In this document: piece after piece, positions 47,801 through 60,345 of the stretch
Layout of the letters: every line of letters starts with the position of its first letter
Position numbering within the stretch: position 1 is the first letter of the stretch
Assembly: GCA_907163375.1 (NCBI GenBank)
Contig: CAJQUW010002005.1
Location: forward strand, 62,001 to 126,000
Length of the DNA stretch: 64,000 bases
Direction of reading: 5' to 3'
Origin: Prostheceraeus crozeri
Taxonomy: Eukaryota; Platyhelminthes; Polycladida; Euryleptidae
Notes under the pieces: model-generated
Databases searched by the model: none
What the model saw: only the letters and a program-made list of their open reading frames with translations
What the model was told of the DNA's origin: nothing
Translations under genes and position numbers: made by a program

Positions 47801-48320
47801 GTTTCTGATTCATCACTTCCATCTAGTTGCCGTCTTATCAATATTTTGAAGCAGTGAAACGAACTTGCTATTGACTGCCTTGAAACTCAGAACTTGACGG
47901 TGAGTAAACTGGTGATGTATGCAGACGACATAACGCTCCTCATTCTAGTGAGCGACCAATGAGGAACATTCATCAAAGTCAGCACTTAAGCAGCGTTCTT
48001 ATCAAACACCTTCAATGGGACTCTGAATGCTGCGCTATATGGCTTGTTTCTTTCAATCCTTCAAAAACTGAAGGGTATTCTGCATTCACAACTAAAAGGA
48101 GATGATGCCCAACATGGCGTTAAGATCAAATGCAATAGAATCAGGGAACAATATTCCATCTCAATTCTTGGATTAACAGTTAGCCTACCATCGACTTGTC
48201 ATTGAAGCCATGCATCCAGTTAATTAACAAACAGGCAGCTCAGCGCATTGGTAACCTCTCTCGTGCCAGTATCTCCATGGCTCGAAGGTTTCTATGAATT
48301 TCTGGATTTTTGGGATTTTC
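47801..48320 (+). mobile_element. Decayed LINE reverse-transcriptase remnant
   Basis: Plus-strand translations contain KLVMYADDITLLI near 47912-47950 (the YADD polymerase motif), LVSFNPSKTEG near 48047, ISILGLTV near 48162, and INKQAAQRIGNLSRA near 48225. These are L2/CR1-type polymerase words in several frames. It is heavily broken, with no ends identified. Confidence 0.7.
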
Positions 48321-48712
48321 ACAATTTTCTGGTGAGGTCAAGAGATTGGTGCAAATATTCATTTAAAAAATATAAGACCATATCCCCACACCCTGGACTT
48401 AGCCTTTTTTGACCCGAATGCCGATGAAGATGGATCAGCTTATCTCATGGTCATGTAGAGTCGTACTAATACGCATAGTTATCTTGATGAATTAAGCTGC
48501 AACACTTCATTGCTTTGTATAATGAGATGATGTGCACTAGCTAATAAATACCTATTTACTCGTAGCTAATGTGTTTTATCTATACATGCTTGTTGCTTAT
48601 TCTTGCATGCTAATCATGTGATCTCGCTTTCTGATTTTTCATTAGGACCGCTTGACATTTACAAGAGTCACATTCTGACTGATTTTTTTCCTTTTAATAG
48701 GTCAGTGAAACG

Positions 48713-48769
48713 ATGGGGAAAACGATATGCGTATTCGATGTAGATGGCACCCTCACACCATCACGAAAC
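48713..48769 (+). CDS. PMM2: Phosphomannomutase, coding exon 1 (HAD nucleophile motif)
   Basis: Nineteen codons, MGKTICVFDVDGTLTPSRN, ending at AAC|GTAAGT. The DVDGT motif is the HAD-superfamily motif I: Asp9 is the expected phosphoryl-accepting nucleophile and Asp11 the general acid. Phosphomannomutase converts mannose-6-phosphate to mannose-1-phosphate in the cytosol, feeding GDP-mannose for N-glycans and GPI anchors. TTTTAATAG|GTCAGTG stands 12 bases before the ATG after a long pyrimidine run, so an upstream non-coding exon is likely. Exons 2 (51811-52002) and 3 (63653-63920) follow in matching phase. About 172 of the usual 245-250 residues lie in the window; the C-terminal part is beyond the right edge. 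Confidence 0.92.
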
Positions 48770-49613
48770 GTAAGTTATAATTGTGCCAGGATTTCTTCGA
48801 TATCTAGTTCCAGTCTTAAGTATTTACTTCTGCTCTTAAACACTTATTTCATTTTGGCACCATTGGTGCAACTATGATATCTATCGTAAAACTAATTTTT
48901 CAACAATTTCTGAAAAAATTGAAACATCTGTAGAAATCAGAATTCAAAATTATTAAAAAACTTACGCGGTTTAAGAACAACTGGAGATGAGAGTTATTAT
49001 TATTAATTGATTTAATTCTAAGTAATTTTTGAGAATTAGGTGGACAGCGACTGAGAATTTATATATATGTAGTGCTATGTCAAACTTCCATGCATCATAG
49101 TAATGATAATCATGATAAATGTTGATCTGGCGATCCAATGCACACCCATACTCGGTTTTTGAACTGAATTTTGCTTTTCACTCAGCACATCACATCATTA
49201 AATTGCGTTTATCGATATGGTAAATTTAAAGCATCAAACAAGTACAGTTATAAATAAATTGCATATACATCTGGATGATTTTTTCATGATTGTTACAACC
49301 TGGTCACAAAAAGAATTGTATTCGGACAATCAAAGTTATATACAGAGCAATAGCATGATGTAAACCTAGTAAGCACGTTGCTGAAATATGAAACAGTGAA
49401 ATGGCGAACAATTAACTATATATGACCAGATAAAACTAAAGAAAGCAAGAAAATACAGAAATATACATAGAAGCAAAATGATTTTACGTTCTTTGTGTCA
49501 ATAAATGGATTCGGTCAGTTGTTATTCAGGTAAGATTTTTTGTAAGTCTTAATTTCATAATATTTTCAGAATATCGTCACATGCTTCATTGAATATGCCA
49601 TTTTTTGACTAAA

Positions 49614-50069
49614 AGATATCACTGTAATTAGTAAATCATAATTACTATTCTGGTCATTCTTTCGGATCATATTTTTGGACTACTTAAGCCAGTTTAGTTA
49701 ATCCACGCTAGGAGGACTTACGAAAATTGGAAAAAATGGAACACGTTATGGATGCAAGCATTAACGCTGTGACGTTATGGAGCTTGTGAGAACATGCAAT
49801 ATTTCGGCTGATGAATGAGAACTGCATTCACCAGTTATCAGCGATTAGCGATGCTTTCCATTCCTTGCTGATGCTAGAGGCGAAGCTCAAATCGTTATTA
49901 GAATAAACCGTCCTTAACATATGAAAAGCAAATACTATTTACCAATTGCCGGCATCATAGATGATCACAAGACTGTCAGCTTAATACCTCTATACTACTC
50001 GCAGTGACTTGTCTATTAATCGACATCATCCAAACGTATGGAGTTTCACTAGTCATAGGAAGTCCTTTT
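49614..50069 (+). repeat. Direct repeat A in phosphomannomutase intron 1
   Basis: From AGATATCACTGTAATTAG to GGAAGTCCTTTT. Repeated at 50780-51228 with about eight substitutions and one indel of about nine bases. Block B2 lies between the two copies. No coding content or recognised family. Confidence 0.88.
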
Positions 50070-50086
50070 CTATGACTATGAAGTCA

Positions 50087-50764
50087 TAGAATCTCAGTGA
50101 TTATCGATGAGAGTATCCACAAGTCGACAAATGAATGAAAACAGCGACTTCAGACCGGGATTCCTCAACATGCTTTACAAATGAACTCCGCTAGCAATCG
50201 TAGCTTACATCAAAATGTAGCTGCGACCTGTTAACATGACCACTATTTTCACAAGTACAGATTTGAGACTATCACCGGTAATCTTGAATTGTACACGCTT
50301 GTAGATCTTGCAAGGAAATCATGCATCAGGCCAAAAGCTGTTGCGCATGGTCTTAAAGAAGCCCTTAGCATTTGAAACTGTATCACCAAAAGGAATAAAT
50401 TCTCCATCTCAGAACCTCGTCATGATGAACTCAGTTCGCTGCCATTGACAAGTTTGAGGAAATTGTGAAGAATTTTCATCAATTGACGGTGGACTCCGAA
50501 TTCCACCTCCAATTTCCACACCATGCACTGATAAAACGCTTGGCTCTCCTTCAGTCACTGTCTGAAATGTCAAAAAGATCATTGCAACCTTGCAGGTCTT
50601 GATATCGGTATATCTTATTGACCAGATGATATCCCGGCTCCTGTCTAAAAACATCTCAACTAAATTATCCCTAGTATTATCCATTCCAAACTTCAATAAA
50701 TGTGTATCCACTGATGAGTTCCCTTTTTAGAAAGTAGTCTCCATGATTCCCTGATACCAAGGAA
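50087..50764 (+). repeat. 678-bp duplicated block, copy B2, inside phosphomannomutase intron 1
   Basis: Matches 47123-47800 with no difference seen. It is framed by the older direct repeats A and A'. It carries the same minus-strand 100-residue frame (50711-50409). No terminal inverted repeats, poly-A tail or obvious target duplication mark its ends. Confidence 0.9.
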
Positions 50765-50779
50765 TCAAGATATCAAGGA

Positions 50780-51228
50780 AGATATCACTGTAATTAGTAA
50801 ATCATAATTACTATTCTGGTCATTCTTTCGGATCATATTTTTGGACTACTTAAGCCAGTTTAGTTAATCCACGCTAGGAGGACTTACGAAAATTGGAAAA
50901 AATGGAGCACGTTATTGATGCAAGCATTAACGCTGTGACATTATAGAGCTTGTGAGAGCATGCAATATTTCGGCTGATGAATGAGAATTGCATTCATCAG
51001 CGATTAGCGATGCTTTCCATTCCTTGCTGATGCTAGAGGCGAAGCTCAAATCGTTATTAGAATAAACCGTCCTTAACATATGAAAAACTAATACTATTTA
51101 CCAATTGCCGGCATCATAGATGATCACAAGACTGTCAGCTTAATACCTCTATACTACTCGCAGTGACTTGTCTATTAATCGACATCATCCAAACGTATGG
51201 AGTTTCACTAGTCATAGGAAGTCCTTTT
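50780..51228 (+). repeat. Direct repeat A' in phosphomannomutase intron 1
   Basis: Second copy of A (49614-50069), diverged by about 2 percent plus one small indel. The sequence between B2 and A' is only 15 bp (TCAAGATATCAAGGA). Confidence 0.88.
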
Positions 51229-51810
51229 AATTTCTTGACTAATTCTCATGAGATATCTTTGAAATCATGTTAATGCCGGTTGAAGAATACAATTATTCAG
51301 ATTACAGATTATTCATTTCAATTAAGCCATTAAGCAGGCATTTAATCAAAACTTAAATTTAATTGTAGAAGATGTGTGAAATTTCTGATCCTCCGCATCT
51401 AATGTGTGCAGGCAAACATTTCAGATGACTTGTGGATAATAAACAAAAAATGTCACTCTGCGACCATTATTATTTCATTACGATGCGACACGAATCCATT
51501 TTTATACTCAATTTACTACATCATGTTCTGCACACCATTTTTGACATCTAGCAAAGTGCTTTATACTCGTAAAATCTATTTATTTTTTCGATGAACAATT
51601 TATATCAAAATCCTCTATGTCTGATTCATAACTGTCAGTTGACTAAACTTTTAGCGGATTTAAGATACACATATTGGTCAACTTTCATTTTCTTGAAAAT
51701 AGTTTTTCATCAAATCTCTTTTTATGTCCTTGCCAGAGGCGTTTCTGTTCCACACTCATCAGTTTGCATAGCGAATCTCCATTCTATAAAATTGTATTTA
51801 CTTTCTCCAG

Positions 51811-52002
51811 GTTATTAAACCAGAAACGATGAACTATCTTCAAGAACTTCGAAAGCGCGTGCCTTTGGCTCTGGTCAGTGGCTCGGATTTAGTGAAGATC
51901 CTTGAACAGATGGGTGGAGGTGACTCAATGCAGAAATTTGATTTCATGTTCACTGAAAATGGATTAGTTGCACATAAAATGGGCGAACCTATCGGTCAAA
52001 TG
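51811..52002 (+). CDS. PMM2: Phosphomannomutase, coding exon 2
   Basis: Sixty-four codons between TTTCTCCAG and CAAATG|GTAAGG, phase 0 at both ends. The sequence VIKPETMNYLQELRKRV, ALVSGSDLVKILEQM, FDFMFTENGLVAHK matches the family: the VSGSD segment corresponds to VGGSDFEK of PMM2 (HAD motif II region), and the TENGLVA segment to the PENGLVAY signature. The preceding intron is 3.0 kb and holds the A-B2-A' repeats. The following intron is about 11.6 kb. Confidence 0.93.
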
Positions 52003-54235
52003 GTAAGGATTACTTATTAAGTTTTGTGATGCGGACAGTGATAAATATCCTGCTGCTCTTACTTATACCTCTAAGTAGGTAAGAGTAACTGTGCACCTGT
52101 TGGTTTGGAAATTGTCACTGCTATATGCATGCAATTAAGCATCTATGACAACATTTCTGACGTCTTATTCAATGTTGAGCTACTGCTAGTTGTTTACATG
52201 CGGCTCTCCATCAGAAAGATATTGATTATTCGATTTTATTGATACAGTTAATTGATCATATGATTTCCACATGACTCCTACATCAGCCCATAATGCGTTT
52301 GGAAATATGTCCGTACGATTGGAAACCCTAATCTTAAAAAGTTATGTGTTATCATGAGTTGAAGGAGGCTGACTAGGGGAAACGTCTTCAATATTTCATG
52401 TGGTTTAGACAGTCTCTTGATAACTTTATTGTTATATTTTGAACAACCTATTCTTATATGAGGAAGCTCCGTTGTTGGGTCCATTGATCAGGTGATCAAG
52501 TTAATTTCCCTTATTTTCCATTATTCTTCGATCAATCATTCAGTGTGGGAAAATGCTGAGAGGAACCGATTCTTCCTCTTCCTAAAGCCCTCATGTAAGT
52601 TACCTCTGCCCATATCCGGTCTACGAAGTCACCGAATCTGAGTACGTTAGGCTTCTATTGATGAGGAGCAACAAAGGAAAGGGTTTTCAAAAAAGAAGCC
52701 ATGCAACCTGAAAAGCTGAGACTGTACATTCCTTCGCATTCCGAATGCGAAGGAATGTACCCAGAGTTCCGTTATTTCCGTTATTTTCCGCTTTTTCGAA
52801 AATTGTCCTTTATTTCTCGTTTTTTACCAATTTTTCCGTTATTTCCTTTTTTCTTCACATTGTCATATGTATATTGCAAAATGCTACTGAATCTTGTTAC
52901 CATATTCCTGGAACGTTCATAGTAACATTCAAATAAGTAGATTAAAGTGAAATGCGCTTAAGTACGATGATAATCTTAATCTCTCGCTTTAAGTGTGAAT
53001 ATAATATGATTTTGAGGAGGTTCTACAAAGGGAATATTAACGTATGCGTTTACAAGTATGGGATGTTTCTGATGAAATCGAAAAATCTTTTCTATTTTTG
53101 CTGCTCCTGCATCATATCATCACAATCTGGGCTGTTTGTAGAAACATGGAGATCAATTCAGCAAAAGAAGGACAAGCTTTGAATGCACAAATTTCTTCTG
53201 AATTCTTCAAATCCGTTTAAGGGTGCAAAACTCAATGTAATCCTACTTTTTAGCTTTTTATCATTTCTGAACACACCGTTAAAATATTGCGCTCGTACTT
53301 TCATGGACCAAATATTTGTGGTGCTTCTATTTTTTATGTTCATATAATCTATCATTTAGTACAAAAGTGCATTTTACAGATGCATCCACATTTAGTGAAC
53401 AATAGGTCTATGGCAGTATTACTGTATCAAGTCCTTCACTACATCTTAACCCTCATCGGCACACCTGTCTACCTGTGTAGACGCCATGTTTTTTGAAACA
53501 ATGTAACTTCAAAAATGGTGATATCTTGATGAAATATATTTTCCATGCTTATTTTTTAAGTATTATACTATCCTTAGAATTTCAGATCTAAAATCAATTT
53601 CGGTCATGTCAGATACGCATTACAATCATATTCGGAAGACAATAATTAAGCTCTTGGTTCTGTTTGAGTGTCAGGCGTGCTTATTTGTCTGAGAGAACAT
53701 TTTACGGAAGTTCTTTTATGGGTCACAACGGTCAAAGTTCGTTTGGTCAAGTGAAGGATTGCCACAATAAAAACTATTGCACATGCAGATGCATCATGTT
53801 GCATTTGTGTTTTGTAAGTGACAGTCTGAAAGATATTCTACAGGTTATGTGGCGCTGGTCAGTCGAAGAAGTCAAAGCCCACTCCGCATTGGTTGAATCA
53901 TTGCATAAGAAGAATTGGTTCATACATGATAGAAATATTTACTTCCAACTTCGGTAGGATATCATCGATCATTATTCTACGAAATTCAGCGACGTTCAAT
54001 AGATTGGCGATCAACCTAAACCTTAATTTGGTGCCTGTCTGCATGATATTATCATAACATGCTCACATGAATAGTGAAATTAATTGTTTCGAAATTTTTT
54101 TTTGAAGCTATGAAGTTCAATTACTGAACATAATCGAACATTTTTCAATAGTAAGTACTCACGATGGTACTATTTAGTAGATGCTCATTGCTCATTGCAA
54201 TTCATGAAGAATGTGAACCTAGGTAGCCTCACTTT
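52003..54235 (+). other. Phosphomannomutase intron 2, first part
   Basis: No other gene seen. Contains a perfect hairpin at 52724-52760, followed by a run of TTCCGTTATTTCC words (52765-52850) that recur in the same direction at 56518-56550. The open frames at 52701-52922, 53287-53496 and 53664-53957 lack family resemblance. Confidence 0.5.
52724..52760. repeat. Perfect 37-bp hairpin palindrome
   Basis: GTACATTCCTTCGCATTC and its exact complement are separated by one base. No repeat copy elsewhere in the window. It may be a foldback remnant or the edge of the TTCCG-rich element beginning beside it. Confidence 0.85.
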
Positions 54236-55095
54236 TTGCTTTATCCGTTTAACGTCCTTTACTCCATCTCCGTTGGGTTGGACGATGATTCTTCATGGAA
54301 TGCCTCCAGGTGTTCAGATCGAGGGTTGCGGCTTCTTTGAGGCCCAATTGGCGACAGTCTGCGGACACTGCTTCTTCCCAGATCTTCTTTGGGCGGTCTC
54401 TTGTTGATTCGCTGATCTTCATTTTCCATACTTTCTTCACCCAATCGCTGCTATCTTTCCGCCGTATCATCGCAATCTGCGCACCCTCATCTCCCCATCG
54501 ACCGACAGCAGGCTCAGGCACACCAGAAGGTCTTCGCTGGCCACTCTATCTTCGAGAGACACTCCACACATTCATCTGATCATCCTTCTGTCTGCTACCT
54601 CCATTCTCCTCTTTTCTACAGCTGTCAGAACCCATGTCTCTCTTCCGTAAGTCATACAGGCTCTGACGCATGAGTCGTAAATCTTGCCCTTCATCCAGTA
54701 TGGAGTAGAACAACTGGTCAGGGTAGGCGATATCTCTCGGAATTTCGCCCCCCCCCCCAGCCACTCAATTCGCGCAGTCACAGCTGCCTCCGTTCCACCA
54801 ACGGAATCCAACATGTCTCCCAAGTATCAGAAACGATTAACAGTGTTGCATCTGAGCATCTCCTGCCCTCTTCACTTGTTAATAATTGTGCCAATTCTTT
54901 CCTTCTCTCTTGAGATTTCCAAATGATCTTGCGGGCATTCTCCTTTGCCTTTGCATATTCTTCTTTAATCACTTTTCGTCTTCAGTTCTCTTCCATATGG
55001 CGAATCGCATTCTCTTTTCTTCCACTGCTGCGTCTACTTCTTCGCACCACCATGTGTCAGTGTGTAACTTGGTGCGCACTTCGTCTTGCCGCTAA
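54236..55095 (-). mobile_element. 5'-truncated LINE, same 3' end type as at 40002
   Basis: Minus-strand pieces: 54972-54778 (KEEYAKAKENARKIIW), 54823-54572 (MGDMLDSVGGTEAAVTARI, KIYDSCVRACMTYGRETW) and 54521-54249 (DSSDWVKKVWKM, DRPKKIWEEAV). They match the C-terminal region of endonuclease-reverse-transcriptase LINEs in broken frames, inside phosphomannomutase intron 2 and antisense to it. A C-run at 54749-54759 marks one disrupted spot. The 3' end shares GTTGGGTTGGACGATG (plus strand near 54273) with the other two copies. Confidence 0.8.
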
Positions 55096-55569
55096 GTGAA
55101 ATAAGAAATGTAAGTCTAGCTCTAGATTATGTATTCAACAACTCAAATATTCTATTCTTCATTTTTGTCGCATTAATGTGAATTAATCTGTAAACGAAAT
55201 TAAAATCTTTTTCAAATCAATCGTATTGGTGGCGTTATCAAAGTGCCGATTACGAGTGAGCTGCTCAAAGTTGAGAAGAACGGTAGAGCACATGCAAAAA
55301 GCGAGCGGTGAATTTCGACGAGATCAGCAAACGTCTTCTATCGAACGACAAAGCTTGGAAAAAGAAAGGAAAGAAATATTAAATGGAATCGAAGTTGCTG
55401 ATCTTCAGACAGAAGAAGGAAACTCTTGACGGGAGACTGCTGTCGACAGTGGATATATAAAAAGAGAAGATCATGCATGGACAGGAATTGACTCACACGA
55501 GTTTGAAAAGAAAGAAGGAACTTAAAAGTGGAATTGGATGGTGTAAATCAAAATGACAATGACTTTACT

Positions 55570-56070
55570 CACTCTCACTCACTCATCCCTTTTTGCGTCC
55601 TTTTCTTTCAGAAGATGCTGGGTTAAACGTTAGCTGCTTGAGTATGGACTTCCATTTCGGTGTATCACGGGCGTCCGCTTCCTGGGATCCAACACGTTTG
55701 AGGTCATCTCCACTTGTTCCCAGGTCTTCTTTTGTCTTCCTGCTCCTGTCTTACCATCTACTTCCATCCACATAACTTTTCTGATCCACTCTGTCTCATC
55801 CCTTCTTACCACGTGGCCAAACCGACGAAGTATTTGCCTTCTCGTGACGTCTGTTTTCAAGACCCATTGCTTTTCTGATGCTGTCATTCGATTTCCTGTC
55901 CGATAGTCTGACACCACACATTCACCTTAGCATTCGCATCTCCTCACGCTCAAGTCTTCTCATCGGATGAAAGCAACGGCCATGACTCGCAACTTATAAA
56001 GCATAGCTTGCCGCACACAGGCTCCATATACGCGCCCTTGGTTCTCAAAGATGGCTCTTCAGTAGATTCC
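55570..56070 (-). mobile_element. 5'-truncated LINE with (GAGT)n tail
   Basis: The minus frame 55917-55630 gives TRRQILRRFGHVVRRDETEWIRK and GAGRQKKTW, and further decayed sequence reaches about 56070 (GRVYGACVRQAML). The 3' end reads GGATGAGTGAGTGAGAG, a simple-repeat tail (plus strand 55569-55588). Third copy of the 40002-type LINE tail, again antisense to the host gene. Confidence 0.8.
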
Positions 56071-59000
56071 AACTTATGATATACATGTATATGCATATTC
56101 ACTATACTGCTTTGTTATTACAGTCAGTTTATCCACTTCCTCAGATTGACGGAGGCCAATAATACGGAGGAGGAGTGATGCAAAGGCAAATAGTATCATT
56201 TTTATGAAAGTCTGCGCGAACTGTTGAAGAGTACTTTCTTCCTTCATGTTGACAGTTGATTTTTAGCGTCTCACTTGTGTTCTAATTTCATGTGCTAACT
56301 TCAAATCATAACCATTTCGTTAGATACTTTATGTAAAATTTGTTTGATACACGAAATACAATGTGATTTGATGAAGTGAATCAATGGGATTAGACAAGAA
56401 ATATTAACAAGATTTTCAACCATGGATGGCTTCATATATTCAAATAATGAGCGTAAAGCGTCAACTGGTGGAAAATACATGAATGACGCTGTGCAGCAAA
56501 CTTAACGTATTCCTTTATTTTTCCGTTTTTTCCGTTATTATTCTTCAGTAATTGCGCTGGGAACCCTGCATTCGGAACATTACATAACAGAAGCTAATTT
56601 CATCGTTGAGGAACATAAGAAAGCGGATTGATTTGTGCACTCTTGAAAACGAAGGACATTTCTAACAGCTTCGGTAAACGCAATATTCACACGTTATATT
56701 CGTCACCTTTTATCTGTCGTTGATACTTGTCCCATACCTTGTATTCTGATTGTACATTGCAATAATCAAGGCACAGCTACTTTTTCAACACTTCATTTAA
56801 ACTTAAGTTAAACCTCCGGGATGGGATGGAAAACTATAAATATTTCTTATTTTGTTAAATGCAATTTGTAGGCCATTGTCAATATCATTTTGAAATTTGC
56901 AATTAGCTCATGTTATGAAGTGATCATCTTATCATATTCCCTGATGACATTGGCCGCTTATCGAATGATAAACTTATCAAAGCTTCATATCTTTTGTATA
57001 ATTTGTAAACTTTTTTTATTTTCTAGTTAAATGAACACTTAGCCTATTCCCAAATTTTCTACTTATGTTTGAGTACGCGGTTAAGGCATACAATAATACA
57101 TTATTTCCCTATCACGTCGCTTATAGTCTAGTAAAAAATGAACCCGTTTCGTCACGGCAGACTTGTTAGCAGAAATTTGAAACCTATCCACCATCTTGTA
57201 ATTGTGCTTGTAGCTATTTTCCATTTTCAATCAAACATTGGTGCTGACTCTGCTGATATTGATAAGAAAGCCACGAACCGGCTAGATTTCATTTATTTTC
57301 GACCATAGAATAGTGACAGAAGCTCTGATAAATGCACACTGTACAATGTACATGCACATTGTGAATTTACCTAACCAATTTCCAGGTCGGAGATCGCAAT
57401 GACAATGAAGGGATATTACTTTACTTCATGTGTACTTCAGTGCTTTGCGGAATTATATTCAAAACGATTAAATGTAAACACATGAATCAATCCTAGACAA
57501 ATACACTCGCAATTTACTTTTGAAGATCTAACTGTTTTCAGATTGTATAGCAAAATGTAATCCTCGGGTAGAATCAGTGGAGATAAAGATACAGCCGAAA
57601 GATTTCGTGTACATTGAAGAAAGTCACTAAGCGATTGTTGCGTTGCTGATGTTCATAAATTTGACGGCTGATTAGATCAGTAAAGTTTAATCGAAGTTTC
57701 GAAATTTGATTGTCTTGGCTCATCCTTCTACCATCGAACCTATCATTGAAATAGTGATTAGTCAACTGAGCATTTATGACCATAGTTCGTTAGCAAGTGA
57801 ATTTCTTATCATTAACAAATTATCGTGTTGGACACGATTATTCACAGAAGCGATTTAATGATCTTTTACTTCAATTTCGTTGATTTTTATGATTGTCTGG
57901 GAACATTGATAGTTCACAAAATTTATAAACATCAGAGCAATGCATTTATTTGACAATTTTTGATAGAAACACACGGCTCAAATGAGGCCTTTGTTACTTT
58001 TTCCTTGTAGACGTAAAGTGAATTGCATTATTGAAAATTGATCGATAACTTGATTTCCTACATGTTACTTAGAGTAGACCTATACTTATAGAAAGAATTG
58101 TCATTAGATGATATGCTAAAATGTAAGTAAAGCAAACCACATGGCTACATGGATAAGATGTTAGCGGCATAGACAATGATCGATTGGACAACTTGTTAGT
58201 CGAAATCGTGATGAAAGAGACCATGCGGCAAAACTTGTGACATGTCAGATGAGTAATTATGGTCACTTTTTTGTATAATAAAATGGTGTATCCTCCTAAA
58301 TGAGTCTAGGATACAAATAATTCCTTGATGATCAACCAATTCAGTTTATGATGATCGTCTAAATGACTTTGAAAATAATCTAGAAATAGAATCATAAGCA
58401 AGTCTCAGCTCGCCATCGCTTATAGTTCGAATTTAGGTATCTGTGAGGATACGAAACGAACGATTAAGTAAACCACGATTAAGTAATCCTCTGTGACCTT
58501 TCGTGACACAGTGTGATTTTTATTAACTTCAGCCGTAATATCGAACATACGAGCACATTCCCATTACAAGCGAAATCATGGTCTCCGTCCTCATCTGACA
58601 ACCTGACCGTGCGGCTGCACTGAGAAAGTACTCAGGAATTTTTGAGGATCATTTTACAAGAAAGTAGATGCTGGTTAGTCAGGTATTCATAGCAAACGAC
58701 TTCACATTCAGAAAGTGTCAAAATTTAAAGTCCACGAAAATCCGTATGCTTTATTGTCCTTCACAATTAGACAAAGCACTTGTTAGGGAGCCGCTTTCTT
58801 TTAATTGGTCGTTTTAATTTAGATTCACTTTACTTCTCTACTGGCATAACCTCAACCAACTACATACGTTTTGTCTCTATCAAAATACTTGCAGAGATGT
58901 GAATTTGTTTTTCGTTTGATATTGCTGCATTGATGCTTCGTTTATGCTTCCGTCAGATGGTGATGACGATGTCATATATTGTATTTAAGCAGCTCCGCAT

Positions 59001-59589
59001 TTTATTTACATAGTGCAGCAGACGCCTTTCATAGTCGTGTTGCAACTTGACGTGTCTCATGAATGAAGCATTGATAAGCTGACGTGGATGTACTTCAAAT
59101 AATGTTAGCATGATTCAGCATTTGCCATAATTAATATTGACTATATATAGCTTCAAAGCTCCATTTTTTTTTAGAAAATTTGCATTTGATTGCCATTTTT
59201 CACATATTCCGAATGGAACTTAGTGTGAGATCCTCAATGCAGGCACAAGCAAGCAGAACTACTCTCGAATCAAATGAAATTGCGACAGAAGAATTCTGCA
59301 GGAACTGTGACATAGAATCAGGTCGATCAGTTCGTTTTTATCGACAGATGGCCATAGAAATTGATAACAATAAAACATCTAGAATTGAAGTAAATTTTCA
59401 TGCATTACAAAATATTGGCAGAAAATTCGCACGCATTTTCAATAAGAAATGGAGCTAACCTAAATGCATCTTTAGGTTAGAATCAGTCACATGTGCAATT
59501 CTAGATATGTCCTGTTTCTTAATCCAGTGAAATCAAAAGCTATGTAGTTTGCTTCACCCAAGCGTCGTAGCAGTATTCCATCTGATTCT
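56071..59589 (+). other. Phosphomannomutase intron 2, middle part
   Basis: About 3.5 kb of AT-rich intron with no recognised repeat except TTCCGTTTTTTCCG words near 56518-56550 and a CAGGGTTCCCA-type hAT-like end at 56559-56569. The open frame at 59180-59458 lacks support. Confidence 0.45.
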
Positions 59590-60345
59590 GTGAGAATGTG
59601 CAATCTCATGATACGTAGCTCCTGTGTCAAATCCTCAATGTCTGAGTGTTATTATCGATTCCGAACTCAGCATGAGGCTAGCTATTTCTCGCACTGTTTC
59701 AACTTGTTTTGCAGTTATGAGGCGCATTCGATCTATGCATGGCTATTAGACATTTGTTTCTACAAGGACTCTGATCTGCTCGCTTGTGCTTTCCAGAGTA
59801 GATTATTGCATTTCATGCTATTGTGGTTTATCGTTATCAACATTAACTCAACTGCAAAGGGTTATCAATGTTGCTGCTCGGATCGCCTACAATGTTCGTT
59901 CGAATTGCCACGTTTCTCCAATATTTTGTGAGCTTGGCTGGCTACCGATCCAAGGAAGGATAGAGAGAAGACGCCGCATCCTAACTTTTCTCTGCCTTCA
60001 AGGAAGTGATCCGCATAACTTGTCTGCCGCATTAACGGAAGTGTCATCCATTGAAAGCCGAAGAAGACTTCGCATCGCGGAAATCAAAGATGCTATTAGA
60101 CCCTATCTCTCGCAGACACACGCTAGGAGGGCGATCATTCACGGCTATGGCTTCTCATTTTTGGAATTCCTTGCCACCCGATATACGACGGTCTGGTTGT
60201 CTGCTGCATTTTAAGAGACTTTTAATGAATTACTTGCTGAACAAGTTTTTTTGTGTAGAATTTTTCATGATTTGTAGAGCGGCCTTGAAGTCACTTTGGT
60301 GATGAAGCGTCCTTATTTATTGAATTCCAAAATGAATAAATAAAA
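59590..60345 (+). mobile_element. 5'-truncated L2/CR1-type LINE, polymerase C-terminus and 3' end
   Basis: Plus-strand frames 59786-60214 (RVDYCISCYCG, LQRVINVAARIAYNV, ELGWLPIQGRIERRRRI) and 60051-60302 (SFTAMASHFWNSLPPDIRRS, HFKRLLMNYL) are the standard C-terminal words of L2/CR1 polymerases, split by a frameshift. The end near 60345 has an AATAAATAAAA run. It lies inside phosphomannomutase intron 2 in the sense direction. Confidence 0.85.

Noticed and set aside
47445-50711. The identical 100-residue minus-strand frames as a duplicated gene
   Set aside because: Identity follows from the duplicated DNA block. There are no splice sites, no family and no independent sign of coding.
49614-51228. 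A-B-A' as an LTR-type element with A as the terminal repeats
   Set aside because: A has no TG...CA borders, there is no target duplication, B has no recognisable element protein, and B exists elsewhere without A.
52763-56569. A hAT element between CAGAGTTCCG and CGCTGGGAACCCTG
   Set aside because: The ends match only loosely, the TTCCG words run in the same direction on both sides, and the flanking 8 bp do not match.
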